This document shows, one piece after another, positions 15,867 through 21,088 of a stretch of 22,446 nt of DNA. The stretch spans positions 1 through 22,446 of the IMG/VR virus record IMGVR_UViG_3300020215_000144; one strand, written 5' to 3'. The notes beneath the pieces are model-generated. The model saw nothing but the letters and a program-made list of their open reading frames with translations. It was not told the DNA's origin and made no database searches. The stretch is from a virus. Every line of letters starts with the position of its first letter. Within the stretch, counting starts at the first letter, position 1. The translations under genes and the position numbers were made by a program.

Positions 15867-15898
15867 AGTTTTTTCAACTGAGCTAATGACAGGAGACC

Positions 15899-16594
15899 AT
15901 GGAACGAAAATGGGTGGTCGTGGCGTGCGGCGACATTCGCGGGTTCGGAGCTTGGACGTACCGGGCGGTGAACTCGCCGGAAGTGAAGGAGCCGTTCATT
16001 TCCCGGTTTTATCGGACGATGGAAAGCTACGTCCGGAGGCACACCGACTATCACTTTAAATATCTCGGGGACGGTTTCATGACGCTCCGAGAATTCACGG
16101 TGGAAGAGAGGCGAAATGGAGCGATTGCCAAATTCATCGGAACCCTTCTCAGAATTACAAACGGGGTCCGACAAGATATCGCCGAATGCGACTACCCATC
16201 CCCCGACGGGTTTCGAATCCGCTTCATGGATGGACACGCTTACAAGCTCATGGTTCTGGACCCGAACGATCCGGCACGAAAACGGACGATCCCGGAGTAC
16301 GTGGAATATCCACTCAATACGGCCCAACGCTTATTGGAGGTAAACCCTGATGAGATCTGTCTTGCAACGGAGGGGATTGTTAAGAGGCTTCGGCGACACC
16401 GATCCGTTTTTCGGGTGCGGCCACTTGGGAAACCGTCCTGTTATCCGAAAGGTGTCAATCGAGAGGATGTCGACGGCCTTTGGGTTCTGGAATCTTTTAG
16501 GAAGGCTTTTCAGCGGAAAACTTCGCATCGGGATAACGGTCCCCTTGGGGACGTTTTCCGAACGAAACAAAAAAGAAAAAAGGAGCGGCCATGA
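15899..16594 (+). CDS. Stand-alone class III nucleotidyl cyclase
   Basis: 231 residues; AGGAGA five bases before the ATG. The fold's landmarks appear in order: first metal Asp12 in GDIRGF (11-16); FISRFYRTMESYV helix; FKYLGDGFMTL (53-62) with Lys54 at the base-recognition position and second metal Asp58; FRIRFMDG strand; YPLNTAQRLLE with Asn140 and Arg144, the transition-state pair (N-x3-R); EICLATEGIVKRL; and the closing KGVN...GLWVLES. Lys54 is the adenylate-type residue; seven before Asn140 is Glu133 rather than the common Asp, so the base made is uncertain. There is no sensor or membrane domain; residues 205-231 are a basic tail. It lies within the lysis cassette, and its stop overlaps the next ATG. 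Close relatives in kind are bacterial cyclases, including the small Pycsar type. Confidence 0.8.
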   Translation: MERKWVVVACGDIRGFGAWTYRAVNSPEVKEPFISRFYRTMESYVRRHTDYHFKYLGDGFMTLREFTVEERRNGAIAKFIGTLLRITNGVRQDIAECDYPSPDGFRIRFMDGHAYKLMVLDPNDPARKRTIPEYVEYPLNTAQRLLEVNPDEICLATEGIVKRLRRHRSVFRVRPLGKPSCYPKGVNREDVDGLWVLESFRKAFQRKTSHRDNGPLGDVFRTKQKRKKERP

Positions 16595-16881
16595 TAAAGA
16601 AACTGATCGTCACGCTGATCGGGAAAACGCTGGCGAAGAAAATAAAGCTCGTTGACGACACGGCGGAGACGGTCCCTCAACCGGGCCAGCCCTTAACCAA
16701 GGTCCCTTGGTACCAGAGCAAGGCCAAAATCTCCGCCATCCTTATGGTCGTCGTTATCGGCGTAAACAAACTTTCGCCCGTGTTCGGCCATCCGGTTGAA
16801 ATCCCGAACGAGGTTTTCATGATTCTTGAAGCGCTCGGAATCTACGGCCTTCGGGACGCGATGAAAACACCGGGAGCCTAA
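16591..16881 (+). CDS. Small membrane protein, candidate holin
   Basis: 96 residues from an ATG with AGGAG six bases upstream, overlapping the cyclase stop by four bases. An amphipathic basic N-terminus (MIKKLIVTLIGKTLAKKIK) leads to a Pro-rich link, then one clear membrane helix (about 46-60, KISAILMVVVIGVNK) and a second weaker apolar helix (74-87, EVFMILEALGIYGLRDA). WYQSK ahead of the helix and the final YGLRDA are reminiscent of phage holins. Coupling to a cyclase raises the alternative that it is an effector responding to a cyclic nucleotide, though no cyclic-nucleotide-binding domain is visible in so short a protein. Confidence 0.7.
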   Translation: MIKKLIVTLIGKTLAKKIKLVDDTAETVPQPGQPLTKVPWYQSKAKISAILMVVVIGVNKLSPVFGHPVEIPNEVFMILEALGIYGLRDAMKTPGA

Positions 16882-16901
16882 GCGCACAACAGAACGATGA
16901 G

Positions 16902-17354
16902 ATGTTTCGGGAACGGTACTTTCAAAAGACAAAGCTCCAAACGTGCCAATGCGATCATGATCGCTTGGAACATTTCCCGAATTACTCTCAGTGCCATTCT
17001 TGCTCGTGTGCGAAGTTCCGCCGTGTTTCTCGGAATAAGTACTTCGCGCAGAGAGCGGAGTATCAGGGGGGAACGTACCACTCCAAACGTGAGCGTGACT
17101 ACGCCTTTGAACTGGATCTCCGTTTACGCGCGGGAGAAATCAAAGCAATCCGCCGGCAAGTCCCGATCCGGCTCGACGTAAACGGGTCGCATATCTGCAA
17201 CTACGTTATCGACTTCGTCGTCGAGTACCCCGACGGAGTCGAAGAGTTTATCGAAGTGAAGGGTTTCGAAACGCAGGAATGGCGGTTTAAGTGGCGGGTT
17301 TTCGAGGCTCTTTATAAGGACCGGGCGAATACGCGGCTTTTGGTGGTGCGGTAA
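16902..17354 (+). CDS. DUF1064-like PD-(D/E)xK nuclease with an N-terminal Cys cluster
   Basis: 150 residues. The C-terminal two-thirds match the DUF1064 pattern: YHSKRERDYAFELDLRLRAG (59-78), RRQVPIRLDVNG, then the nuclease core Asp104 in YVIDFVVEY and Glu118-Val-Lys120 in FIEVKGF, a PD-(D/E)xK arrangement. The first 40 residues add a cluster (Cys15, Cys17, His19, Cys31, Cys34, Cys36) that probably binds zinc. Phage members are thought to act on branched or packaged DNA, but this is not established. The start has a weak ribosome-binding site. A 285-bp frame beginning at 16897 is a shadow of this gene. It converges on the minus-strand regulator with four bases between. Confidence 0.75.
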   Translation: MFRERYFQKTKLQTCQCDHDRLEHFPNYSQCHSCSCAKFRRVSRNKYFAQRAEYQGGTYHSKRERDYAFELDLRLRAGEIKAIRRQVPIRLDVNGSHICNYVIDFVVEYPDGVEEFIEVKGFETQEWRFKWRVFEALYKDRANTRLLVVR

Positions 17355-17358
17355 GAAG

Positions 17359-17619
17359 CTACGGCATTATTACCGGGAGCCCCTTCCGTCGTTTCTTTAT
17401 CGGCGTGACGAGCTTCCTTTTTTGAATCACTTCTTCCTTACTAAACATGCGGAAATTTGGCGGCAAAATCTCAACCACCTTGATTAAGCCTTTCTTTACG
17501 TATTTGTCGAACGTCCTATTATCCACGCCCCAAATTTTCGCGGCCTCAGAGATGAAAATCTTGGTCAATGGTGTCTCCTGGTCGTACAGCCTACCTACCT
17601 CGTTCGCGATAACTAACAC
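17359..17619 (-). CDS. Small helix-turn-helix (MerR/excisionase-like) DNA-binding regulator
   Basis: 86 residues from a GTG with AAGGGAG about nine bases upstream. Residues 19-65 form a winged-helix-type reader (IFISEAAKIWGVDNRTFDKY with the turn at WGVDNR, then VKKGLIKVVEIL and FRMFSKEEVI), followed by a basic tail (KRKLVTPIKKRRKG). It could be a repressor, activator or excisionase. It faces away from the replication/recombination genes across a region with two overlapping opposed promoters, the classical place for a lysogeny/early-gene switch. The opposing 17652-17680 promoter would drive it, so autoregulation is plausible. Confidence 0.7.
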   Translation of the reverse strand: MLVIANEVGRLYDQETPLTKIFISEAAKIWGVDNRTFDKYVKKGLIKVVEILPPNFRMFSKEEVIQKRKLVTPIKKRRKGLPVIMP

Positions 17620-17629
17620 ATTTTCTCCC

Positions 17630-17658
17630 TTGACAAGAATGTTGTACCTATGTTATAC
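17630..17658 (+). promoter_or_regulatory. Rightward sigma70-type promoter for the early operon
   Basis: TTGACA (17630-17635), 17-base spacer, TTATAC (17653-17658) with TG ahead of it. It would start transcription near 17665, giving a leader of about 125 bases before the gene at 17791. The same TTGACA-N14-ATGTTA pattern recurs at 20704. Confidence 0.6.
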
Positions 17659-17680
17659 CATACACACGGTAGGGCTTCAA
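17652..17680 (-). promoter_or_regulatory. Leftward promoter for the regulator, sharing its -10 with the rightward promoter
   Basis: On the minus strand TTGAAG (17680-17675), 17-base spacer and TATAAC (17657-17652, five of six). Its -10 lies on top of the -10 of the opposite promoter, so only one can be occupied by polymerase at a time. Start near 17645, about 25 bases before the GTG of the regulator. Confidence 0.55.
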
Positions 17681-17775
17681 CGGGGATTTAAAACCCCGGC
17701 CTTGAGAGTGAAAAGGTTGTTCTTGGAGAGGGAGCAGCCCGAGTAAACAGCGGGCCGGGGTTAATTTGAAAAAAG
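17681..17775 (+). promoter_or_regulatory. Structured leader element A with two mutually exclusive stems
   Basis: CGGGG (17681-17685) can pair with CCCCG (17694-17698). The latter also lies in AACCCCGGCC (17692-17701), which is an exact 10-bp complement of GGCCGGGGTT (17753-17762), so the two stems exclude each other. The outer stem ends just before AATTT and the ribosome-binding site. Its ends match leader B (18146-18220). No U-run follows, so it is not a simple terminator. Confidence 0.5.
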
Positions 17776-17790
17776 GAAAGGGAGGAAGTT

Positions 17791-18138
17791 ATGGGATTGT
17801 TTGAAGGTTCGGCAGCGAATGCGGCGTACGACCGGTTTTTTGAATCCAACTCAGAGGATCATGATCCTTGCGAGTGCGAAGATTGTCATGGGGCGGGCTC
17901 ACACGCGGTTGTTTTGGACTGGTACAGAAAGTGCCCCCATTGCGAAATCATCGCCATGGATCAGGTTCGGTTCACGGAAATCCACCCGACGTTCAACATG
18001 ACAGATCTGGCGCGGGCGGAGAGTTGGGCAAAAGAGAATGGGTACAACTACGCTTCGGTACCCGAGCTAATGGCGGATGCATATCTCTCGCAAATAATTA
18101 AGCCATCGAAACGGCAGATTCTCAGCGTGCACTGCTGA
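17791..18138 (+). CDS. Small zinc-ribbon-like protein of unknown function
   Basis: 115 residues from an ATG preceded by GGGAGGAA. Cys29-x2-Cys32-x-Gly-x-Gly (DnaJ-type knuckle CEDCHGAG) and Cys48-x2-Cys51 (CPHC) would form one zinc site. The second half is helical (TDLARAESWAKENGYN, SVPELMADAYLSQIIK). First gene of the rightward early operon, ahead of the RecA-like ATPase and SSB, so a role in replication, recombination or regulation is plausible, but nothing in the sequence shows it. Confidence 0.75.
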   Translation: MGLFEGSAANAAYDRFFESNSEDHDPCECEDCHGAGSHAVVLDWYRKCPHCEIIAMDQVRFTEIHPTFNMTDLARAESWAKENGYNYASVPELMADAYLSQIIKPSKRQILSVHC

Positions 18139-18145
18139 CAATTTT

Positions 18146-18220
18146 ACCCCGACCTGCGGCTTGAAGCGGAAGCGGGCCCGTAAAAGGGGAGGCGGCGGCC
18201 AGCGAGGCGGGGTTCAATTT
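18146..18220 (+). promoter_or_regulatory. Structured leader element B, similar to element A
   Basis: ACCCCG (18146-18151) complements CGGGGT (18208-18213), with CCT (18153-18155) and AGG (205-207 of the same run) extending the stem beyond a one-base bulge. The flanks CCCCG[AG]CCT and GGGGTT[AC]AATTT are shared with element A at nearly identical separation (about 63-64 bases), while the middles differ. It lies between the zinc-ribbon gene and the ATPase gene. Confidence 0.45.
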
Positions 18221-18261
18221 AAATGAGTGCGCCGTCACTTAAAAACGGCAAGGAGAGCAAA

Positions 18262-19140
18262 ATGCTGAAAGCAATAAAGCCGGAAATAGTTAAGCCATCG
18301 AAACCGAAATTCCTGATATCAGGAAAGTCGGGCGTAGGGAAAACGCGGTTCGCCATCTCGTTCGAGAAGCCGTACTTCATTGACACGGAAGGCGGAGCGG
18401 TTCGCAAGCAGTACATGTCGAGCCTCATCAACTCGCAGGGAGGTTACTTCGGGAAAGAACAGGGGAGCCAAGACTTCAATATCGTCATCGAAGAAATAAA
18501 AACACTGGCGACTACGAAGCATGACTACAAGACGTTGGTTCTTGACTCGTTCTCGAAGCTATACAACATGGCTGCGGCAATAGCAGAGGGGGAAGTTGGC
18601 AGCGATTACGGTCGCGACAAGAAGGAAGCCAACAAGCCTACCCGTCAGCTTATGCGTTGGTTGGAGAAAATCGACATGAACGTGATTCTCGTCTGCCATC
18701 AGAAAGACAAATGGGAGCGAAAGGGGAAAGACATCGCTTGCGTCGGTACCACTTTCGATGGGTGGGACAAACTTGAATACGATCTTGATTTATGGATCGA
18801 GATTCAGAAGATGGGAACCGAGCGTTTCTTCACCGTGAAAAAGAGTCGCATCGATGCTTTTCCGGAAGGGCAGGAATTCCCGCTCGAATATAAAAAGTTC
18901 TGCGAGCTCTATGGTGAAGACGTGATTAATGCGCCGGTGAGTCCGCTGATTATGGCGACTCCGGCTCAAGTGGCGGAAATAAAGCGACTGATTGAAACGG
19001 TTCGCTTAGATGAGGAAATCATCAAAAAGTGGCTCGCAAAGGCGAACGTTGAAGACTTCGATGAGATGTCATCGGAACAGATCAATAAGTGCATCGCGTT
19101 CATTAAATCGAAGTTGAAAGACGTTGGGGAGGCCGCATGA
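18262..19140 (+). CDS. RecA-like ATPase, Sak4-type recombination protein candidate
   Basis: 292 residues. I place the start at ATG 18262 because AAGGAGAG lies five bases upstream; an in-frame ATG at 18223 has no ribosome-binding site. Walker A is GKSGVGKT (21-28); Walker B is TLVLDS with Asp95; a Q-containing segment (VILVCHQKDKWERKGKD) fits sensor/loop regions of AAA_24/RecA-type phage ATPases. The C-terminal part (about 235-292) is a small helical domain (PAQVAEIKRLIETVRLDEE, SSEQINKCIAFIKSKLKD). Sak4-type proteins anneal or exchange strands and work with a cognate SSB; an SSB-like gene follows with a four-base overlap, which supports this assignment. Confidence 0.75.
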   Translation: MLKAIKPEIVKPSKPKFLISGKSGVGKTRFAISFEKPYFIDTEGGAVRKQYMSSLINSQGGYFGKEQGSQDFNIVIEEIKTLATTKHDYKTLVLDSFSKLYNMAAAIAEGEVGSDYGRDKKEANKPTRQLMRWLEKIDMNVILVCHQKDKWERKGKDIACVGTTFDGWDKLEYDLDLWIEIQKMGTERFFTVKKSRIDAFPEGQEFPLEYKKFCELYGEDVINAPVSPLIMATPAQVAEIKRLIETVRLDEEIIKKWLAKANVEDFDEMSSEQINKCIAFIKSKLKDVGEAA

Positions 19141-19577
19141 GCTTCCGGCATGATTCAACAGGGATAAGCGCCGACACCGAGTTCGAGCTTCTTCCAGAGG
19201 ACTGGTACGCATTTCGAATCCACGATGCTGAAGAACAAGAGTCGTCGAAGGGAAACGATATGATCCTCTGTAAGTGTCGGGTTATCAATAATCAAAAGTA
19301 TAAGGACGCCGAGATATGGCACTACGTCACGTTCCTGCCGAAGGAAAACAAAGGCGCCGGGATTTCCGTTCAATTTCGGAAATGTATCGGTGTGGCCCAT
19401 GGTGGGAATGACATCGTTGACGCTGAGGAGTGGAAGGGAAAAACATTTCTCGGTTTCGTCGTGCAAGATACTTACGAAGGAAAAACCAGGAACAAGATCG
19501 CGAAGGTTGCGCCACCATCGGGCCCGGAGAGTGCAGCCTCTCCCTCGCCGGCCGTAGATGAGGAGGTTCCCTTCTAA
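19137..19577 (+). CDS. ssb: Single-stranded DNA-binding protein (DUF669-like, SSB-type tail)
   Basis: 146 residues overlapping the ATPase stop by four bases. The body follows the DUF669 pattern: FELLPEDWYAFRIHDAEEQ, ESSKGNDMILCKCRVINN, KYKDAEIWHYVTF, EWKGKTFLGFVVQDTYEGK. A Pro/Ser-rich linker then leads to the acidic-hydrophobic tip DEEVPF, closely like the DDDIPF tail by which bacterial SSBs recruit partners. It would coat single-stranded DNA and load the neighbouring ATPase. A strong terminator follows five bases after the stop, so it closes the early operon. Confidence 0.75.
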   Translation: MSFRHDSTGISADTEFELLPEDWYAFRIHDAEEQESSKGNDMILCKCRVINNQKYKDAEIWHYVTFLPKENKGAGISVQFRKCIGVAHGGNDIVDAEEWKGKTFLGFVVQDTYEGKTRNKIAKVAPPSGPESAASPSPAVDEEVPF

Positions 19578-19581
19578 GCAT

Positions 19582-19624
19582 AAAACCTGGCGCCGGGGGG
19601 TAAGTCCTCCGGCGCCAGGTTTTT
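19582..19624 (+). terminator. Strong rho-independent terminator after the ssb-like gene
   Basis: A 15-bp perfect stem, AAAACCTGGCGCCGG (19582-19596) with CCGGCGCCAGGTTTT (19609-19623), a 12-base loop and a T-run. The A-run on the other side means it could also act on leftward transcripts. Confidence 0.9.
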
Positions 19625-19708
19625 CTGTTTCTCACTTACAAATCCCTTACCGTAAATTGTCTTTGCGTTTTACCCTTCCAGTGATTTAATCCGCGGCTTC
19701 AATCTGAG

Positions 19709-19734
19709 TCCCTCACAAACCTACCTTGAGGGGG
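19709..19734 (+). promoter_or_regulatory. Hairpin occluding the integrase ribosome-binding site
   Basis: CCCTCA (19710-19715) pairs with TGAGGG (about 19727-19732), and the 3' arm includes the GAGGGGG that is the only ribosome-binding site before the integrase ATG at 19745. If formed, it would limit integrase translation. A weak promoter (TTGCGT, 16 bases, TTTAAT, 19663-19690) lies upstream. Confidence 0.4.
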
Positions 19735-19744
19735 CTTCGGATTT

Positions 19745-20707
19745 ATGTTTCCCATCGACAAAGATTCACCGATTCAGTTGGAGCTTTTTTCGACTGGACC
19801 GTTTACGCTGCGTTGGCCCATGCCGGACGCATTGGCCTTTTTCTGGGCAAACTATTGGTGTTTCCTACCGAAAGCAAAAACCTCGAAAAAGCCGATGGCC
19901 CGTCTCGTCCAATTTTTCGCGGGCCGGTACGCCGACGAGATTTCAAAAACCGACGTCGAAGCTCTGCGCCGGCACCTGGCCTCCCTTGGGCTCAAAGCCA
20001 ACACGATCAACACCCACCACGTTTTGCTGACGCGGTTTTTCAACAAGCTCGCGGAGTGGAAAGAGGGCGGTTCGTTCAATGGCCTGGATTTCTCAAAGAT
20101 AACCCTCCCTTTGAAAAATCCAGGTTCTTTGGTTCCCAAGGTGGACGAGCGTCAATTCGCGCGAAAGGTCGCGTGGCCTAAGCGCCTTGTTTACAAACTC
20201 ATAAATGTTGCGAACGTTTTGAATTTGCCTGAGGTCGCCGACGCGATTGAAATTCTTTACCTCTCGAAGCTCCGACCGGGCGACGTTTGGAATTTGAGCG
20301 AGCGGAACATTGATTTCGCGCACATGATCCTTTCGGGAATTCAGCACAAAACAATCACCTCGCGGATGCCTTCGGGAATTCCGTACATGATCGCGTTGAC
20401 GCCGCGAATGGCGACGATCCTAAAAAGACGGCTCGCGGAGGGGGAACCTTTGTTTTCCAAGAAGCGCGTCGAGGCGGGATTCAAAATCGTTCGGAAAGCG
20501 GCGGGCGCCCGATTGGTTCAGATTCGCGACTTTCGGCCTTCGTCCGCAACGCTTCTGCTCGACAATGGAATTGATCCCGAAACGGTAAGCGAGAGCCTGG
20601 GCCATACGACCCCGCGAATGCTGCCGACCTACGCGCCGCGCTCGATTGTGCATCAGCGGAAGGCTCAGGCGGTCCTGGAAAAGGAAGAGACCGAGATTCT
20701 TTATTGA
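19745..20707 (+). CDS. int: Tyrosine recombinase (phage integrase)
   Basis: 320 residues. The N-terminal half has a SAM-like core-binding domain (FFAGRYADEISKTDVEALRR, NTINTHHVLLTRFFNKLAEW). Catalytic residues: Arg177 in LYLSKLRPGD; Lys202; Arg264 in RDFRPSSATLLLDNG; His287 in SLGHTTP; nucleophile Tyr296 in LPTYA. The usual first His of the HxxR box is Arg261, a deviation seen in some members. It would integrate and excise the phage. The adjoining tRNA-Gly(GCC) 3' half at 20911-20956 is the expected attP target, and an alternate excisionase could be the small regulator at 17359-17619. The start follows a ribosome-binding site that may be held in a hairpin. Confidence 0.85.
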   Translation: MFPIDKDSPIQLELFSTGPFTLRWPMPDALAFFWANYWCFLPKAKTSKKPMARLVQFFAGRYADEISKTDVEALRRHLASLGLKANTINTHHVLLTRFFNKLAEWKEGGSFNGLDFSKITLPLKNPGSLVPKVDERQFARKVAWPKRLVYKLINVANVLNLPEVADAIEILYLSKLRPGDVWNLSERNIDFAHMILSGIQHKTITSRMPSGIPYMIALTPRMATILKRRLAEGEPLFSKKRVEAGFKIVRKAAGARLVQIRDFRPSSATLLLDNGIDPETVSESLGHTTPRMLPTYAPRSIVHQRKAQAVLEKEETEILY

Positions 20708-20733
20708 CATCGTTACGCGCCCCATGTTAGAAC
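20704..20733 (+). promoter_or_regulatory. Promoter overlapping the integrase stop
   Basis: TTGACA (20704-20709), 18 bases, TGT then TAGAAC (20728-20733; extended -10). Predicted start near 20740, at or beside the ATG of a short ORF, so a leaderless message or small RNA is possible. Same TTGACA-N14-ATGTTA pattern as 17630. Confidence 0.45.
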
Positions 20734-20739
20734 CTCGGC

Positions 20740-20837
20740 CATGCGAGGAACAGGTTCATACAAAGCCGAGGCGAGACACGAACATCGCGTCGGTTTTTTT
20801 ATCCCAATTAAAGCCCGTGCCGCCTGTTTCTCGCATG
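20740..20837. repeat. 15-bp inverted repeat enclosing the terminator-like hairpin
   Basis: CATGCGAGGAACAGG (20740-20754) and CCTGTTTCTCGCATG (20823-20837) are complementary in all 15 positions if one G-T pair is allowed. The G-T position suggests selection at RNA level, or an imperfect protein-binding repeat. Confidence 0.65.
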
Positions 20838-20896
20838 AATCAGTAGGCGCGGGCGATTTTATTCCAAGGCGGAGCGAGCCTATCCTTATTGTATAG
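20741..20896 (+). CDS. Possible 51-aa basic protein (leaderless)
   Basis: ATG 20741 to TAG 20894-20896 gives MRGTGSYKAEARHEH...SEPILIV, Arg/His-rich with one Cys. No ribosome-binding site precedes it, but the promoter at 20704 would start transcription within a base or two. Against it, a terminator-like hairpin with seven Ts lies inside the frame, and the ATG sits in a 15-bp inverted repeat. It may equally be a noncoding RNA. Confidence 0.3.
   Translation: MRGTGSYKAEARHEHRVGFFIPIKARAACFSHESVGAGDFIPRRSEPILIV
20766..20800 (+). terminator. Terminator-like hairpin with seven Ts
   Basis: CCGA-g-GCGA (20766-20774) pairs with TCGC-g-TCGG (20785-20793), ten-base loop, then seven Ts (20794-20800). 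It lies 59 bases after the integrase stop and could end that transcript, or a short RNA of about 60 bases from the 20704 promoter. It also lies in the 51-aa frame, where the Ts encode Phe-Phe. Confidence 0.5.
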
Positions 20897-20991
20897 GCGG
20901 GGAAGGCGTCCGACCTTGCCAAGGTCGAGACGAGGGTTCGATTCCCTTCACCCGCTTATTAATGTTCTTTTAATGGATAGGTTCGCTCCGC
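20869..20991. repeat. 17-bp inverted repeat flanking the tRNA-like core
   Basis: GCGGAGCGAGCCTATCC (20869-20885) and GGATAGGTTCGCTCCGC (20975-20991) are complementary apart from one G-T pair, and lie on either side of the tRNA-Gly 3' half. A further ATAGGC at 20893-20898 pairs with GCCTAT at 20878-20883. The recurring ATAGG element is a candidate integrase arm-type site. Confidence 0.6.
20911..20956 (+). other. 3' half of a tRNA-Gly(GCC) gene: probable attP core
   Basis: From 20911 the sequence folds as a tRNA anticodon arm (CGACC/GGTCG, loop TTGCCAA, anticodon GCC at 20918-20920), a four-base variable region, a T-arm (GAGGG, TTCGATT, CCCTT; 20932-20948), an acceptor 3' strand (CACCCGC; 20949-20955) and U as discriminator, as in bacterial tRNA-Gly. 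The upstream bases give no D-arm or matching acceptor strand in the right place. A half tRNA beside an integrase gene is the usual form of a phage attachment site, restoring the host tRNA after integration. Confidence 0.75.
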
Positions 20992-21033
20992 GAAAGCGAA
21001 GCGAACTTGAAGCAAGCACCTAACAAACATCTG

Positions 21034-21087
21034 GCCCCTTCATCCGCCTCATCATCGCTGACCCTACGCGGTGGTGGGGCGTTTTTT
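21034..21087 (+). terminator. Weak two-part terminator-like hairpin before a small gene
   Basis: GCCCC (21034-21038) with GGGGC (21076-21080), inner CCGC (21044-21047) with GCGG (21068-21071), then G and seven Ts (21082-21088). It has a large loop and directly precedes an ATG at 21089, so an attenuator is possible. Confidence 0.3.
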
Positions 21088-21088
21088 T

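Larger units (their letters stand above)
20708..21070. other. Signal-rich stretch without a firm gene
   Basis: 363 bases hold a promoter, a doubtful 51-aa frame, a terminator-like hairpin, two inverted repeats and the tRNA-Gly 3' half. They also hold a GNRA-type hairpin, GTTCGCT (20981-20987) with AGCGAAC (21000-21006) around GCGAAAGC. From 21007 to 21033 I see nothing recognisable. The stretch reads as an attachment and regulatory region. Confidence 0.6.

Noticed and set aside
16897-17181. Overlapping 94-codon ORF at the start of the DUF1064 gene
   Set aside because: Low-complexity Arg/Ser shadow; the other frame carries the PD-(D/E)xK motif.
17349-17375. Bidirectional terminator between the DUF1064 gene and the regulator
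   Set aside because: CGGTAA and TTACCG can pair over the two stop codons, but the stem is short and no T-run follows on either strand.
18223-18261. Earlier ATG for the RecA-like ATPase
   Set aside because: No ribosome-binding site precedes it, whereas AAGGAGAG stands before ATG 18262.
20869-20960. A complete tRNA-Gly gene
   Set aside because: The 3' half folds well, but no D-arm or matching 5' acceptor strand lies at the right distance; GCGGGCG at 20848 is too far away. A half tRNA beside an integrase is better read as attP.
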